NCBI GenBank assembly: GCA_021797225.1
Contig: JAKAAE010000053.1
Location: 1 to 9,558, forward strand
Reading direction: 5' to 3'
Source of the DNA: Thermoplasmata archaeon
GTDB taxonomy: Archaea > Thermoplasmatota > Thermoplasmata > Thermoplasmatales > Thermoplasmataceae
DNA: 9,558 bases
The translations under genes and the position numbers were made by a program. Below the pieces are notes generated by a model, which saw only the letters and a program-made list of their open reading frames with translations, was not told the origin of the DNA and did not search any database. This document shows positions 1-6,708 of this stretch, in pieces (the first letter of the stretch is position 1; every line of letters starts with the position of its first letter).

Positions 1-1
1 T

Positions 2-37
2 TATAAGAAAATGAAAAAGGATAGGGAAAAGAAATAA
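2..37 (+). CDS. possible 3' end of an upstream gene (partial)
   Basis: The second reading frame is open from the window edge to a TAA at 35-37 and gives a short basic tail (YKKMKKDREKK). Lysine-rich tails like this are common at the cytoplasmic ends of archaeal proteins, and T-runs follow the stop at 43-56, as expected after a gene. Only eleven codons are visible, so chance cannot be excluded and no function can be given. Confidence 0.25.
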   Translation, partial: YKKMKKDREKK

Positions 38-106
38 ATAAATTTTTAATTTTTTATAAGTTTCAGAGTTAAATACTTATTTGACGGTCAATAATTTGTG
101 ATACTA

Positions 107-142
107 TGATATAAAATGAAAATTGATATATATTAAAATATA
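107..142 (+). promoter_or_regulatory. candidate promoter for the DsrE-family gene
   Basis: Two overlapping AT-rich box A candidates lie ahead of the gene at 163. TATAAAA at 110-116 would start a transcript near 138, with a short leader that includes the AGTGATG stretch at 152-158, a partial match to the archaeal Shine-Dalgarno GGTGATG. The ATATATTAAAATATA stretch at about 127-141 would instead give an almost leaderless message. The sequence does not decide between them. Confidence 0.4.
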
Positions 143-162
143 ATGAAAGATAGTGATGAAAA

Positions 163-510
163 ATGGCAAAAATATTTGTGATTCTGACAAAAGGAAAGGA
201 TGACTTGAATATGGTCAATGTAGCCGCTAATTTTGCATATAGCGCAGTTAAGAATGCAGGCGCAACAGTTAATTTTATGTTTCTGGGAAGAGGTGTAGAA
301 AATTTGCTGAAGGATTCTAATGGTATAAAGCCTATTGTGGATCTGGTCAACCTGATGAAATCAGCAAATATAGAAGTAACATATTGCAAGGTTTCTGCAA
401 AGGGAATCGGTCTCCCGGAAAGCCTGTTAATGGATGGAATTGAACCAGTAATGGGTGGTATACAGACAGCGAAAGAAGTGGATGCAGGATTTTCTGTAGT
501 TACTTTTTAA
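163..510 (+). CDS. DsrE/DsrF-like family protein
   Basis: This 115-residue soluble protein has the layout of the DsrE/DsrF-like fold: a hydrophobic first strand (KIFVILTKG, 3-11), a helix rich in small residues (18-32), a second strand ending in FMFLGRGV (38-45), a middle helix, a strand carrying the single cysteine C75 (EVTYCKVSAKGIG), and a last strand SVVTF at the very C-terminus. Length and ending match small archaeal DsrE proteins. Family members take part in sulfur transfer through a conserved cysteine at the position of C75, or are predicted peroxiredoxin-like proteins. No TusA, rhodanese or Hdr-like genes lie beside it here, so its partner is unknown. The ATG at 163 is preceded by a partial Shine-Dalgarno (GTGATG) five bases upstream. 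Family assignment is firm; the cellular role is inferred only. Confidence 0.82.
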   Translation: MAKIFVILTKGKDDLNMVNVAANFAYSAVKNAGATVNFMFLGRGVENLLKDSNGIKPIVDLVNLMKSANIEVTYCKVSAKGIGLPESLLMDGIEPVMGGIQTAKEVDAGFSVVTF

Positions 511-535
511 ATTTAAATAATTTTTATTAAAAGTT
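507..535 (+). terminator. T-rich tract after the DsrE gene
   Basis: The stop codon at 508-510 is followed by short T-runs (511-533, including a run of five T). Archaeal RNA polymerase commonly terminates at such oligo-T tracts without a hairpin. This is suggestive only, because the whole region is AT-rich. Confidence 0.3.
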
Positions 536-545
536 TAAGATAAAA

Positions 546-553
546 TTTATATA
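546..553 (+). promoter_or_regulatory. orphan box A (TTTATATA) upstream of the IS605 remnant
   Basis: An exact TTTATATA box A sits between the DsrE gene and the IS605-type remnant, with an A/purine-rich stretch just upstream (AAGATAAAA, 537-545) of the kind that serves as a BRE. No intact + strand gene follows it. A transcript starting near 578 would run through the 584-616 palindrome and the structured remnant at 690-817. It could be an old element promoter or a chance AT-rich match. Confidence 0.35.
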
Positions 554-583
554 CCTGTTTCTTGAGCATCTATCCATCTGTTA

Positions 584-616
584 ATTGTAAATCCTATGAT
601 AGATAATAATTACAAT
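584..616. repeat. imperfect palindrome, possible left-end hairpin of the IS605 remnant
   Basis: ATTGTAA at 584-590 is perfectly complementary to TTACAAT at 610-616. The 19-base loop contains a second small palindrome, CTAT-G-ATAG (594-602). IS200/IS605 elements carry subterminal hairpins at both ends, and this one lies about 200 bases before the recognisable right end. A 7-bp repeat in AT-rich DNA can arise by chance, so the link is tentative. Confidence 0.25.
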
Positions 617-687
617 CAATATTCATAACTCAACATGCTGAAAAGGTCATAAAAAGTACATTTATTGTAGGAGGACAATCAATAAAG

Positions 688-867
688 AGCAGATATAAGG
701 GAAGAGTACCCACGGACTGTGGGGAATTTATGCCCGTGGAGGAACTGGTCAATACCTTAAGGCAGGCCAGTCTCATTGAAGCGGGAAGCCCATGCGTTAG
801 CTTGGGGAGGAAGTCACCACTAACTGCCCAAGATCAATACCAATATATAGACAAAAATGTAAGATAA
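688..867 (+). pseudogene. tnpB: C-terminal remnant of an IS200/IS605-type TnpB
   Basis: The frame ending at TAA 865-867 encodes a tail typical of archaeal IS605 OrfB/TnpB proteins: a stretch reading VPTDCGEFMPVEEL, a short linker, then ASLIEAGSP at about 769-792, the well-known EAGSP-like end of TnpB. The RuvC-like catalytic regions, zinc finger and N-terminal domain are absent. Upstream of about 688 the frame no longer resembles TnpB, and a stop lies at 607-609. Only about 40 of some 400 codons survive, so no nuclease can be made. The frame stays open past the element's likely right end (near 817) into flanking DNA. Family identification is by recognition of the tail plus the right-end hairpin. 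Confidence 0.68.
690..817 (+). ncRNA. fossil omega-RNA / right end of an IS605-type element
   Basis: The remnant right end is rich in base-pairing. CCCAC/GTGGG (709-713 with 719-723) competes with CCACGG/CCGTGG (710-715 with 734-739); ACTGG/CCAGT pairs 744-748 with 767-771; and a terminal stem CCCATGC/GCTTGGG (789-795 with 800-806, one T-T mismatch, loop GTTA) is followed by GAGGAAGTCAC. A terminal stem of this form followed by GGGAGG and a TCAC-like end is characteristic of the 3' end of archaeal IS605/OrfB elements. In active elements this stretch is the scaffold of the guide RNA of TnpB, and the guide is the DNA just past the end (from about 818 here). Whether it is transcribed is unknown. 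Confidence 0.48.
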
Positions 868-961
868 TAGTATGTTTCAGTTGCCTATAAATGACATCTA
901 AAATTACATATATGACCATAGAAGATAGTTACGTTTTAGAATGGTTTGATAATATTCCCAC

Positions 962-2203
962 TCAGCAGTACCACTGTATTATTTTTGATAGCATTAGTTT
1001 TTCGTCTTCTGAAATTTCTTTATACTCATCAGCCTGTCGCGTCAAATAATCACAAAGATAAATTTTGGTGGGTTCATTTCTGGAAATAATTTCAACAATA
1101 GTCTGCATTCCCTCCTTTTCCATTTTAGCATGTGCACTGATTTCAATATATTTGGTTAGATAATAAAAACTGAAATATCTTTTCAGTAATAATGCAGCCT
1201 CATCCAGAGATTCTTTATAATTACCCAGATGATCCAGAATAATAGCTCTGTTATGATGGTACAAAGGTTCTTCCACATCCAGTTGTATGGCTATATTGGA
1301 CTCTTTTAAAGCCTCCTTATATCGTTTTAAATACTCAAGATTTACAGCTTTTGCATGATAATACCACGGTTCATCAGCATCAAGCTGTATAGCCCTATCA
1401 TATTCCTCAATTGCCTCCTCATAACGGTCGAGTGCCTCTAATGTTCTGGCTTTTAATGAATGCCACAATGCCTCTTCTGGTTGAACTTTTATTGCCAAAT
1501 CACATTGTTTTAAAGCCTCTTCGTTGTGCTTATTTCTAGTTAATCTATGGATTTTCCAGTAGCGATCCAATGACTCGCCCGTAGCAATGCTTAGTGCTCT
1601 ACTGCATTCTTTTATATTAGCTTCATTACGTTCCAGTATGGACAATGTGGTGGATTTGTTAAAGCAGAATGCGGAGTTATCAGTTCCGAGCTTTTTTGCC
1701 GCGTGATATTCCTTTAATGTCTCATTATAACGTCCTAAATCCCCCAGTTCTTCTGCGAAATCGACATGGTACTCTGGTTCGTCAGGATACAGTTCCAGTA
1801 TTCCACTGAATTCTTCCAGGATTTCTTCATCTCTTCCAATAGCCTTCAGGTTTGTAATCCTACCGTATCGGTATCCAACATCATCTGATTCAAGGTCTAT
1901 TGCCATACTATAGTCATCTGCAGCCTCGGCAAAGCGTCTGAGTTTATTAAATATAGCAGCACGCGTGATGTAATACACAGCATTAAACGGATCAAGTTTT
2001 ACTGTTATGTTAGATTCGTCAAGAGCATCTTCATACCTGGTAAGAGAATACAAAGCATTGCTTTTAGAGTTATGGTACTTTGGGTCTTCCGGGGCTTTTT
2101 CTATAGCAGCTATATATTCCTTTAAAGCCTGTTCATATTTACCGGCAAAATATAATTTTTCTCCCTTTTTATAGTGATAATCTGCATTGTTAGAATCTGG
2201 CAT
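962..2203 (-). CDS. ten-repeat TPR protein
   Basis: This 413-residue soluble protein is made almost wholly of tetratricopeptide repeats in perfect 34-residue register from residue 7: starts at 7, 41, 75, 109, 143, 177, 212, 245, 279 and 313, with one extra residue in repeat 6 and one fewer in repeat 7. Typical positions are visible, such as Y-x-x-A(I/L)-x-E-(Y/S)-x-x-A-I-x-L-x-P/D-x-x-P in repeats 1, 2, 8 and 9; repeats 4-7 are more degenerate. A non-TPR helical tail of about 67 residues follows (347-413). There is no signal peptide or membrane segment. TPR arrays form a superhelical scaffold for protein binding; no enzymatic domain is attached and the partner cannot be read from the sequence. 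Start chosen for its leaderless promoter. It resembles the TPR protein at 8892-9494, as part of a paralogous set. Confidence 0.85.
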   Translation of the reverse strand: MPDSNNADYHYKKGEKLYFAGKYEQALKEYIAAIEKAPEDPKYHNSKSNALYSLTRYEDALDESNITVKLDPFNAVYYITRAAIFNKLRRFAEAADDYSMAIDLESDDVGYRYGRITNLKAIGRDEEILEEFSGILELYPDEPEYHVDFAEELGDLGRYNETLKEYHAAKKLGTDNSAFCFNKSTTLSILERNEANIKECSRALSIATGESLDRYWKIHRLTRNKHNEEALKQCDLAIKVQPEEALWHSLKARTLEALDRYEEAIEEYDRAIQLDADEPWYYHAKAVNLEYLKRYKEALKESNIAIQLDVEEPLYHHNRAIILDHLGNYKESLDEAALLLKRYFSFYYLTKYIEISAHAKMEKEGMQTIVEIISRNEPTKIYLCDYLTRQADEYKEISEDEKLMLSKIIQWYC

Positions 2204-2221
2204 GAAAATTATATTCTAGAA

Positions 2222-2233
2222 CTATATATAATA
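2222..2233 (-). promoter_or_regulatory. box A promoter of the ten-repeat TPR gene
   Basis: On the minus strand a TATTATATATAGT stretch is centred about 24 bases before the ATG at 2203. That spacing puts transcription start at or next to the start codon, implying a leaderless message. No Shine-Dalgarno precedes the ATG, which agrees. Confidence 0.55.
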
Positions 2234-2261
2234 ATTATTGTTCAAAATCTACCCCGAAAAA

Positions 2262-2281
2262 CCATATGCTTTGAAATATGG
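2262..2281. repeat. short perfect inverted repeat between the TPR and MFS genes
   Basis: CCATAT (2262-2267) and ATATGG (2276-2281) form a perfect 6-bp inverted repeat with an 8-base spacer, about 35 bases upstream of the TPR gene's box A on the minus strand. It could be a regulator site or an RNA hairpin. No other support is visible. The rest of 2234-2387 shows no gene. Confidence 0.2.
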
Positions 2282-2373
2282 AGAACGTCATTGAACTATA
2301 TCATATAATTGTAAAAAAATATTAAATAATGATAATTATCCATGGTAAAATAAATAATCGTAATTTTACTGTT

Positions 2374-2387
2374 TGACAAAAAAATTT
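2374..2387 (-). terminator. oligo-T terminator after the MFS gene
   Basis: Directly after the MFS stop codon the minus strand reads AAATTTTTTTG, with a run of seven T. Such a run just past a stop fits archaeal intrinsic termination at oligo-T without a stem. Confidence 0.45.
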
Positions 2388-3779
2388 TTATTCTTCTGCT
2401 GATAGTTTGTCCCTTAAATCCATAGCTTTCTGCCATGTTTTCTTTCTTATCAATCCAACATATCCACCTATGAAAATAGCCATAAATATTATGGAACTTG
2501 TGAATCCCACCACAGCTCCATAATCGATGAACAGAACCCCCTCTATAATGGAATTAAATGCGCCCACAAGATTGAGCATTCCATTGTAAAAGCCGTACAT
2601 TGTTCCGGTGGTGCCTGTGGGAGAAAGGTCTATGGCATTTACGGCCCATGATCCAACTGTCAGATTCATCATACCTGCTCCTGCTGCAAGGAGAAGCACT
2701 GTTGGAATCAGTAAACGTGCAGTTCCAGTGAAGTATGATAAACCGATCATTACAATCATAATACTCATTGGAAGCAGGGAACCGATACGCCTGGCATTGA
2801 CCTTTGTGAATTTCTTGAGAAGGCCATCATTCAGGGGGCCTGATCCGAGAAAGCCTATTATGAGGGCTGTATCAACCGCTGCGGTATATAATCCACTGGT
2901 TGTTACAGAATGAACAAAAGTTGAAAATAACAGGGTGGGAAGCCAGTAGAGAAAAGTATACAGAATATACCCGAATGACAGAAATATAAGGAGTGTGCCT
3001 ATGCCAGCCTGTGTTGTAAAAACCATTTTCATTGTTTTTCTCCAAGCATCCTTAGGACCTACTTTTTTCTCATTTTTCTGCTCTTCTGTTTTGCCCTCGT
3101 TTATGTAATCCAGTTCAGCGGTGTTCACACCTTTATGTTCATCCGGGGTATCCCTTACATAATAATACCATATAAGGGCAAATACGATTCCCAGTGCACC
3201 GAAGAATATGAATGGGCCCGGCCATCCAAATAGTACGTATATGGCAACGCCTATTGTTGCTGCAACTACCGGTCCAACAGCTTGCCCCGCACCTGCCCAG
3301 GTATATGCTTTAGATTCATCATAGCGGTTTGTCCATGTTTTGGCACTCTTAGCATTAACAGGCCAGACAGGCCCCTCCCCGGCACCCATAAAGAGCCTGA
3401 CTATTAACATTGAAAGAAAACTGAATGTCGCTGCTGTCAGAATGGTGAATACCGACCAGATTGCATAAAAAGTTGCCATTGATTTTCTGAGACCGAGTTT
3501 ATCTACTATGGAACCTCCCGGGAAGTTGAATAATGCATAGGCCAGCGACCATCCAAATAATATCAATGAATATTCGGCTATTCCGGCACCTGCAACACCG
3601 TATGCGGAGACTGATTTGGTCCAGCCAAAGGCATATGCATATGCTGGTGCGGTAATTGTCCATATTTCCCTGTCCGCATAATTAAACATTATGGCAATAA
3701 AAAGCATAACGGGGATCATCCAGCGCACGTTAGTTTTTTTTGAGTTATTAACATTTTTCTTTACAGTTTCTTCTACCAT
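2388..3779 (-). CDS. MFS transporter, ACS (organic anion:cation symporter)-like
   Basis: A 463-residue integral membrane protein with the two-times-six helix layout of the major facilitator superfamily. A basic cytoplasmic N-terminus of about 20 residues precedes TM1 (20-32), which ends in NYADR (33-37). Loop 2-3 carries a motif A-like GGSIVDKLGLRK (88-99). GEGPVWPVNAK (134-144) and a hydrophilic central loop (about 208-255, starting RDTPDEHKG) follow. The second half has GSGPLNDGLLKKF (312-324) and AIDLSPTGTTGTMYG (382-396). NYADR-like ends of TM1, the GEGP motif and the DxPxEHKG loop are typical of the anion:cation symporter branch, whose members import sugar acids, hexonates or other organic anions with protons. 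Substrate is not determinable. It stands alone with its own leaderless promoter and terminator. Confidence 0.82.
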   Translation of the reverse strand: MVEETVKKNVNNSKKTNVRWMIPVMLFIAIMFNYADREIWTITAPAYAYAFGWTKSVSAYGVAGAGIAEYSLILFGWSLAYALFNFPGGSIVDKLGLRKSMATFYAIWSVFTILTAATFSFLSMLIVRLFMGAGEGPVWPVNAKSAKTWTNRYDESKAYTWAGAGQAVGPVVAATIGVAIYVLFGWPGPFIFFGALGIVFALIWYYYVRDTPDEHKGVNTAELDYINEGKTEEQKNEKKVGPKDAWRKTMKMVFTTQAGIGTLLIFLSFGYILYTFLYWLPTLLFSTFVHSVTTSGLYTAAVDTALIIGFLGSGPLNDGLLKKFTKVNARRIGSLLPMSIMIVMIGLSYFTGTARLLIPTVLLLAAGAGMMNLTVGSWAVNAIDLSPTGTTGTMYGFYNGMLNLVGAFNSIIEGVLFIDYGAVVGFTSSIIFMAIFIGGYVGLIRKKTWQKAMDLRDKLSAEE

Positions 3780-3789
3780 ACTATATCTG

Positions 3790-3803
3790 ATATATCTAAA
3801 TAC
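3790..3803 (-). promoter_or_regulatory. box A promoter of the MFS gene
   Basis: The minus strand has TATTTAGATATAT (3790-3802), a near match to archaeal box A, about 20 bases before the ATG at 3779. No Shine-Dalgarno is present, so the message is probably leaderless. The match is weaker than the one at 5253. Confidence 0.42.
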
Positions 3804-4182
3804 TCAATCTATTTTAGCCTTGCGTTCCGGAACTATATATGAAAAATCCATAAAACTCATAGGTGCTAGGTTTCACATTTTCAAAAAATATTACTTGCCT
3901 GTTTTTATAAATCAATTCACATATTAGGTTTTCAAGTGCCCGGGGATTTTAATTTTTATTATCCCATGATTTAAGTTAATTTGTTTTTCTATAAAACAAA
4001 ATATGGCATAAATTGTTTTATTAGGAAACAATTTCATATAACTTTGTAGCATATTTATGCGGAAGGCAACAAAATAATATTTAGAAAACTTATCTCTGAA
4101 TGGCTAATAGGATATTTATCAGACGTACATAACATGGAACTAAATACGCCATTACAATCTAATAAAATTATTACTTTTCCAT
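3804..4182. other. non-coding AT-rich stretch between the MFS gene and the transposase remnant
   Basis: No convincing gene is seen. A 101-codon minus frame (4055-4360) reads through here, but it is out of register with the transposase remnant and has no protein-like character. The one clear structure is the inverted repeat at 3991-4021. The part just beyond the transposase frame (about 4030-4182) is probably the decayed 3' end of the insertion element. Confidence 0.5.
3991..4021. repeat. perfect 9-bp inverted repeat (hairpin)
   Basis: ATAAAACAA (3991-3999) and TTGTTTTAT (4013-4021) are exact reverse complements with a 13-base spacer. Read on either strand the hairpin ends in a T-rich arm, so it could act as a terminator for minus-strand transcription from the transposase remnant, or mark an old element boundary. 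No second copy is seen at the other end of the remnant. Confidence 0.35.
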
Positions 4183-5200
4183 TTATCCTAAAAACAACCT
4201 CGATTTGTAGTTCTTTTTGAGAATCAAAATCTCCTTTATAGCCCTGGAACATTCTCATATTGCCCTTAGAAACCTTCTGAACACTTTCCTTGATTTTCTT
4301 GTCATAATGTAAAGGAAGGTATACGCGGTAATAGTGATGCTCGCGTGTATAAGCTACCATTCACTATCACGTACCTGGTACTCTCCCAAACCTATAGCCT
4401 TTGCATCCTTATGACAGTTTTCTATTGACCATCTTATGCTCCATGCCTTTATCATTTCTTCACCGGAAAGATAGTCTGATACTATGAATTTCTTCCTTTA
4501 ATTCTCAGGATTGTGCAGAACAAAAAAGGTGACTGGTTCACTATTTGATAAATATACTGCGAACTCCCTCTGCAATGGGGACTCCTTTAAAGTATCAGAA
4601 TCCCTTTCATGCATGGGAAGTGTTGATTCAATAATATCGTCCATGGTGTAAAACAAATCCCTGTTCTTTATTGCCATCCTTCCAATGTTGTAAAAGGATG
4701 CCTTCCTGTTGGGCTTTAATTCGGTAACATAATTACTGCCCAGGAACTTTACGCTTGAGTACCATGAGTCAACAATCTTGCATGCCACATTGGAGTTATT
4801 TTTCTGCTATGCTGAATATATCTTCCATAATCTCAAGCTTTGTTTTAAATTGTTCTCCAGACATTCTCTTAACATAAAACCTTGCAAGGAATGGATAGAA
4901 TACCTTATTTTCAAGATCATATAGTCCAGAGGTAACAGGCTGGTTTGCAAGCACATTATTTCCTGATGCATGATCAAAGAACCATCCTACATACTACATG
5001 GCCTTTGAACCTGTATGATTCAATACTGTATCATCATCGATGAACATAACCCTATGGCTACCTATTAATGTTTTCATGAATTTTATATAGTTCTGTTCCA
5101 GAAGTTAATAATTTGAAATTAACAAATAATGGTCTGTATCCAAATACAGGGTGTTCCAGTGTTTGCAATAGCTCTCGGTTAACGGTACGACATAAAAACT
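4183..5200 (-). pseudogene. degenerate IS4-superfamily DDE transposase
   Basis: Read on the minus strand, the pieces join into one transposase. First Asp region: FIDDDTVLNHTG, then WFFDHASGNNV. Second Asp: KIVDSWYSSVKFL, followed by TELKPNRKA. The Glu region is WSIRWSIENCHKDAK, matching the IS4 signature (W in place of Y)-2-R-3-E-6-K, followed by GLGEYQVRDSE and LIHASITITAY. It is broken by TAA at 5105-5107, TAG at 4994-4996, a frameshift at the T-run 4799-4803, TAA at 4498-4500, TAG at 4354-4356 and TGA at 4255-4257; the frame finally ends at 4183-4185. Only about 45 residues remain before the first catalytic Asp, so the N-terminus is also lost. It closely fits IS4/IS701-like transposases. 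No active protein is possible. The 5' limit is approximate. Confidence 0.85.
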
Positions 5201-5252
5201 ACATAAAAATCTATCTATTTTTCAACAATTAAACAAAAGTTAGATAAATATC

Positions 5253-5260
5253 TTTAAATA
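5253..5260 (+). promoter_or_regulatory. box A promoter of the permease-aminotransferase-epimerase operon
   Basis: An exact TTTAAATA box A is centred about 24 bases before the ATG at 5281, with an A-rich BRE-like stretch (AGATAAATATC) just upstream. This spacing predicts a leaderless first cistron. The next two genes have Shine-Dalgarno sites, the usual archaeal pattern for operon-internal genes. The promoter lies only about 50 bases from the end of the transposase remnant. Confidence 0.65.
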
Positions 5261-5280
5261 CGCTAGTATATTAAAATTAT

Positions 5281-6708
5281 ATGAATAATAAAGAAGATAT
5301 AAAGCTTAGGAAGAATTCCATAGGATTCTGGGGAGTAGTTTTCTACGCAGTTGCTGTTATATTTCCTGCAGGTGCTTTTGCAGTTACTGGAGTGACTGCC
5401 ATGACCTACGGTGGAGAAACAGCCCCACTTGCTTTTCTAGTTGGTGGCATTACATTATTCCTGGCCATAATTGCCATATACGTATTCAGTGAGCATATAG
5501 ATAATGCCGGAGGTTATTATAAATATGTGGAAGCAGGCACACAAAACAAGGTGATTTCAAAAAGTGTGGGACTATGGAATGCTTTCTGGGTAATAGGAGA
5601 TATGATAGCTGCAAGTATTGTAGTAGGATGGTTTACATGGGTGGGATTATCGACACTGCTTAACATAACTATTCCTCTGTACGGTGTTGTTTTATTGGCG
5701 CTTATAGTTCCAGTTCTGTATTTAATTGTAGGATATTTTGGGATCAAAGTAGCATCCGGAACTGCTATCACAATAGGTTTATTGCAACTTATTATTTTTA
5801 CAGCACTTGCTATCGGTTTTGTGTCGAAAGCTCATTATAACAGTCTAGCATATTTTAATATAACTAACTCTCTTGATGGTTTGCACGGTTTCTTCTTGGC
5901 AATGGTAGTAGGTGCATTCTTGGCATATGGAGGATATGGTTCAGTAGTATCGTTGGGAGAAGAAGCAAAGTTATCAAAACAGAATCTCAAGAAATCTATT
6001 GTTACTGCCCTCTTAATCATGGTAGCATTTGATACATTCGTGGTTTATAGCATAGTAGCTGCAGCAGGCCCGAATCTTGCCATTGTAGATGGCCAGTTCG
6101 CGCCGGGGCTTTATATTGCCCAGCAGTTTTACGGTATTGATATAGCTATTTTTGCATTCATATTTGTGGTTATTGCACAGATATTTTCACCGGTTATATT
6201 TGGTAATAGTGGTGCCAGGACAATGTTCGCCCTTGCAAGGGACGGGCTGTTTCCTGAAAGCCTTTCAAAGTTACATAAAAAATATGGGAGTCCATATGTT
6301 GCAACAATTTGGTTATTTGTTATTGTTGTTGTGGGGGTTCTACTCACACTGTTTCCAATGGTTTATGTCTACGGAGAATCCAATGGACTCTTTGACAGTT
6401 TCGCACTCTGGGGAACCGTCATAACAATATTTACCTTGTTATATCATATAGCAACCAATAACTCTCTGGCTTTCTTTATAAAAAGAAATGGGATGAAAAT
6501 GAAAACCGTGAGTTATATTATAGCTCCCACAGCTGGATCATTACTAATGGCAATAGCAATTTATTATTCTCTTGAGGGTCTTACCCTTCCACTTTCGATT
6601 ATATACATAATGATACCTGTATGGATTATATTTGCAGTACTGGTTATTTATATCAGAAAAAATACTACAACAGTGGAAAGTGTCAAAGATTTGACAGGTG
6701 GGAAATAA
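5281..6708 (+). CDS. APC-superfamily amino acid permease
   Basis: A 475-residue membrane protein with twelve predicted helices at about 16-40, 48-69, 99-121, 132-152, 158-181, 200-220, 238-261, 285-306, 338-359, 373-392, 408-428 and 435-457. Features of the amino acid-polyamine-organocation superfamily are clear: a broken TM1 with FPAGAFAVTG, HIDNAGGYYKYVEAG after TM2, GGYGSVVSLGEEAK after TM6, and GARTMFALARDGLFPESL after TM8, the family's classic loop. The basic N-terminus and KDLTGGK tail lie in the cytoplasm. The family imports amino acids or related amines, usually with protons; substrate is not readable. It is the first gene of a three-gene operon with two amino-compound enzymes, so the likely cargo is an amino acid or a derivative these enzymes convert. 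Its stop codon directly abuts the next ATG. Confidence 0.88.
   Translation: MNNKEDIKLRKNSIGFWGVVFYAVAVIFPAGAFAVTGVTAMTYGGETAPLAFLVGGITLFLAIIAIYVFSEHIDNAGGYYKYVEAGTQNKVISKSVGLWNAFWVIGDMIAASIVVGWFTWVGLSTLLNITIPLYGVVLLALIVPVLYLIVGYFGIKVASGTAITIGLLQLIIFTALAIGFVSKAHYNSLAYFNITNSLDGLHGFFLAMVVGAFLAYGGYGSVVSLGEEAKLSKQNLKKSIVTALLIMVAFDTFVVYSIVAAAGPNLAIVDGQFAPGLYIAQQFYGIDIAIFAFIFVVIAQIFSPVIFGNSGARTMFALARDGLFPESLSKLHKKYGSPYVATIWLFVIVVVGVLLTLFPMVYVYGESNGLFDSFALWGTVITIFTLLYHIATNNSLAFFIKRNGMKMKTVSYIIAPTAGSLLMAIAIYYSLEGLTLPLSIIYIMIPVWIIFAVLVIYIRKNTTTVESVKDLTGGK
6696..6702 (+). promoter_or_regulatory. ribosome binding site of the aminotransferase gene
   Basis: AGGTGGG, inside the last codons of the permease gene, has AGGTG complementary to the archaeal 16S 3' end, eight bases before the ATG at 6709. 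It supports this start and translation from the operon message. Confidence 0.55.

Noticed and set aside
69..389. Minus-strand frame covering the DsrE gene
   Set aside because: Antisense to a well-supported small gene; no promoter or recognisable protein.
690..867. Reading the structured region as a riboswitch or CRISPR fragment
   Set aside because: No repeated spacer units are present, and the reading frame ending in ASLIEAGSP plus the CCCA...TGGGGAGG stem is better explained by a TnpB tail and IS605-type right end.
2608..2913. Long + strand frame inside the MFS gene
   Set aside because: Antisense shadow of a clear transporter gene, with no start signal or domain of its own. The frame at 3691-3927 was dropped for the same reason.
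4055..4360. A 101-codon minus-strand frame beginning just past the transposase Glu region
   Set aside because: It is out of register with the transposase remnant, which reads in another frame over the same DNA (LIHASITITAY and following), and its translation has no family resemblance. Its ATG lies inside the decayed transposase.
4498..4788. A 96-codon minus-strand frame that could be called a separate small gene
   Set aside because: It is the middle part of the broken transposase (KIVDSWYSS to FVLHNPEN), bounded by the frameshift at 4799-4803 and the in-frame TAA at 4498-4500.
6152..6424. Overlapping frames on both strands within the permease gene
   Set aside because: The permease frame is continuous with twelve membrane helices and family motifs; the others are low-complexity shadows without promoters.
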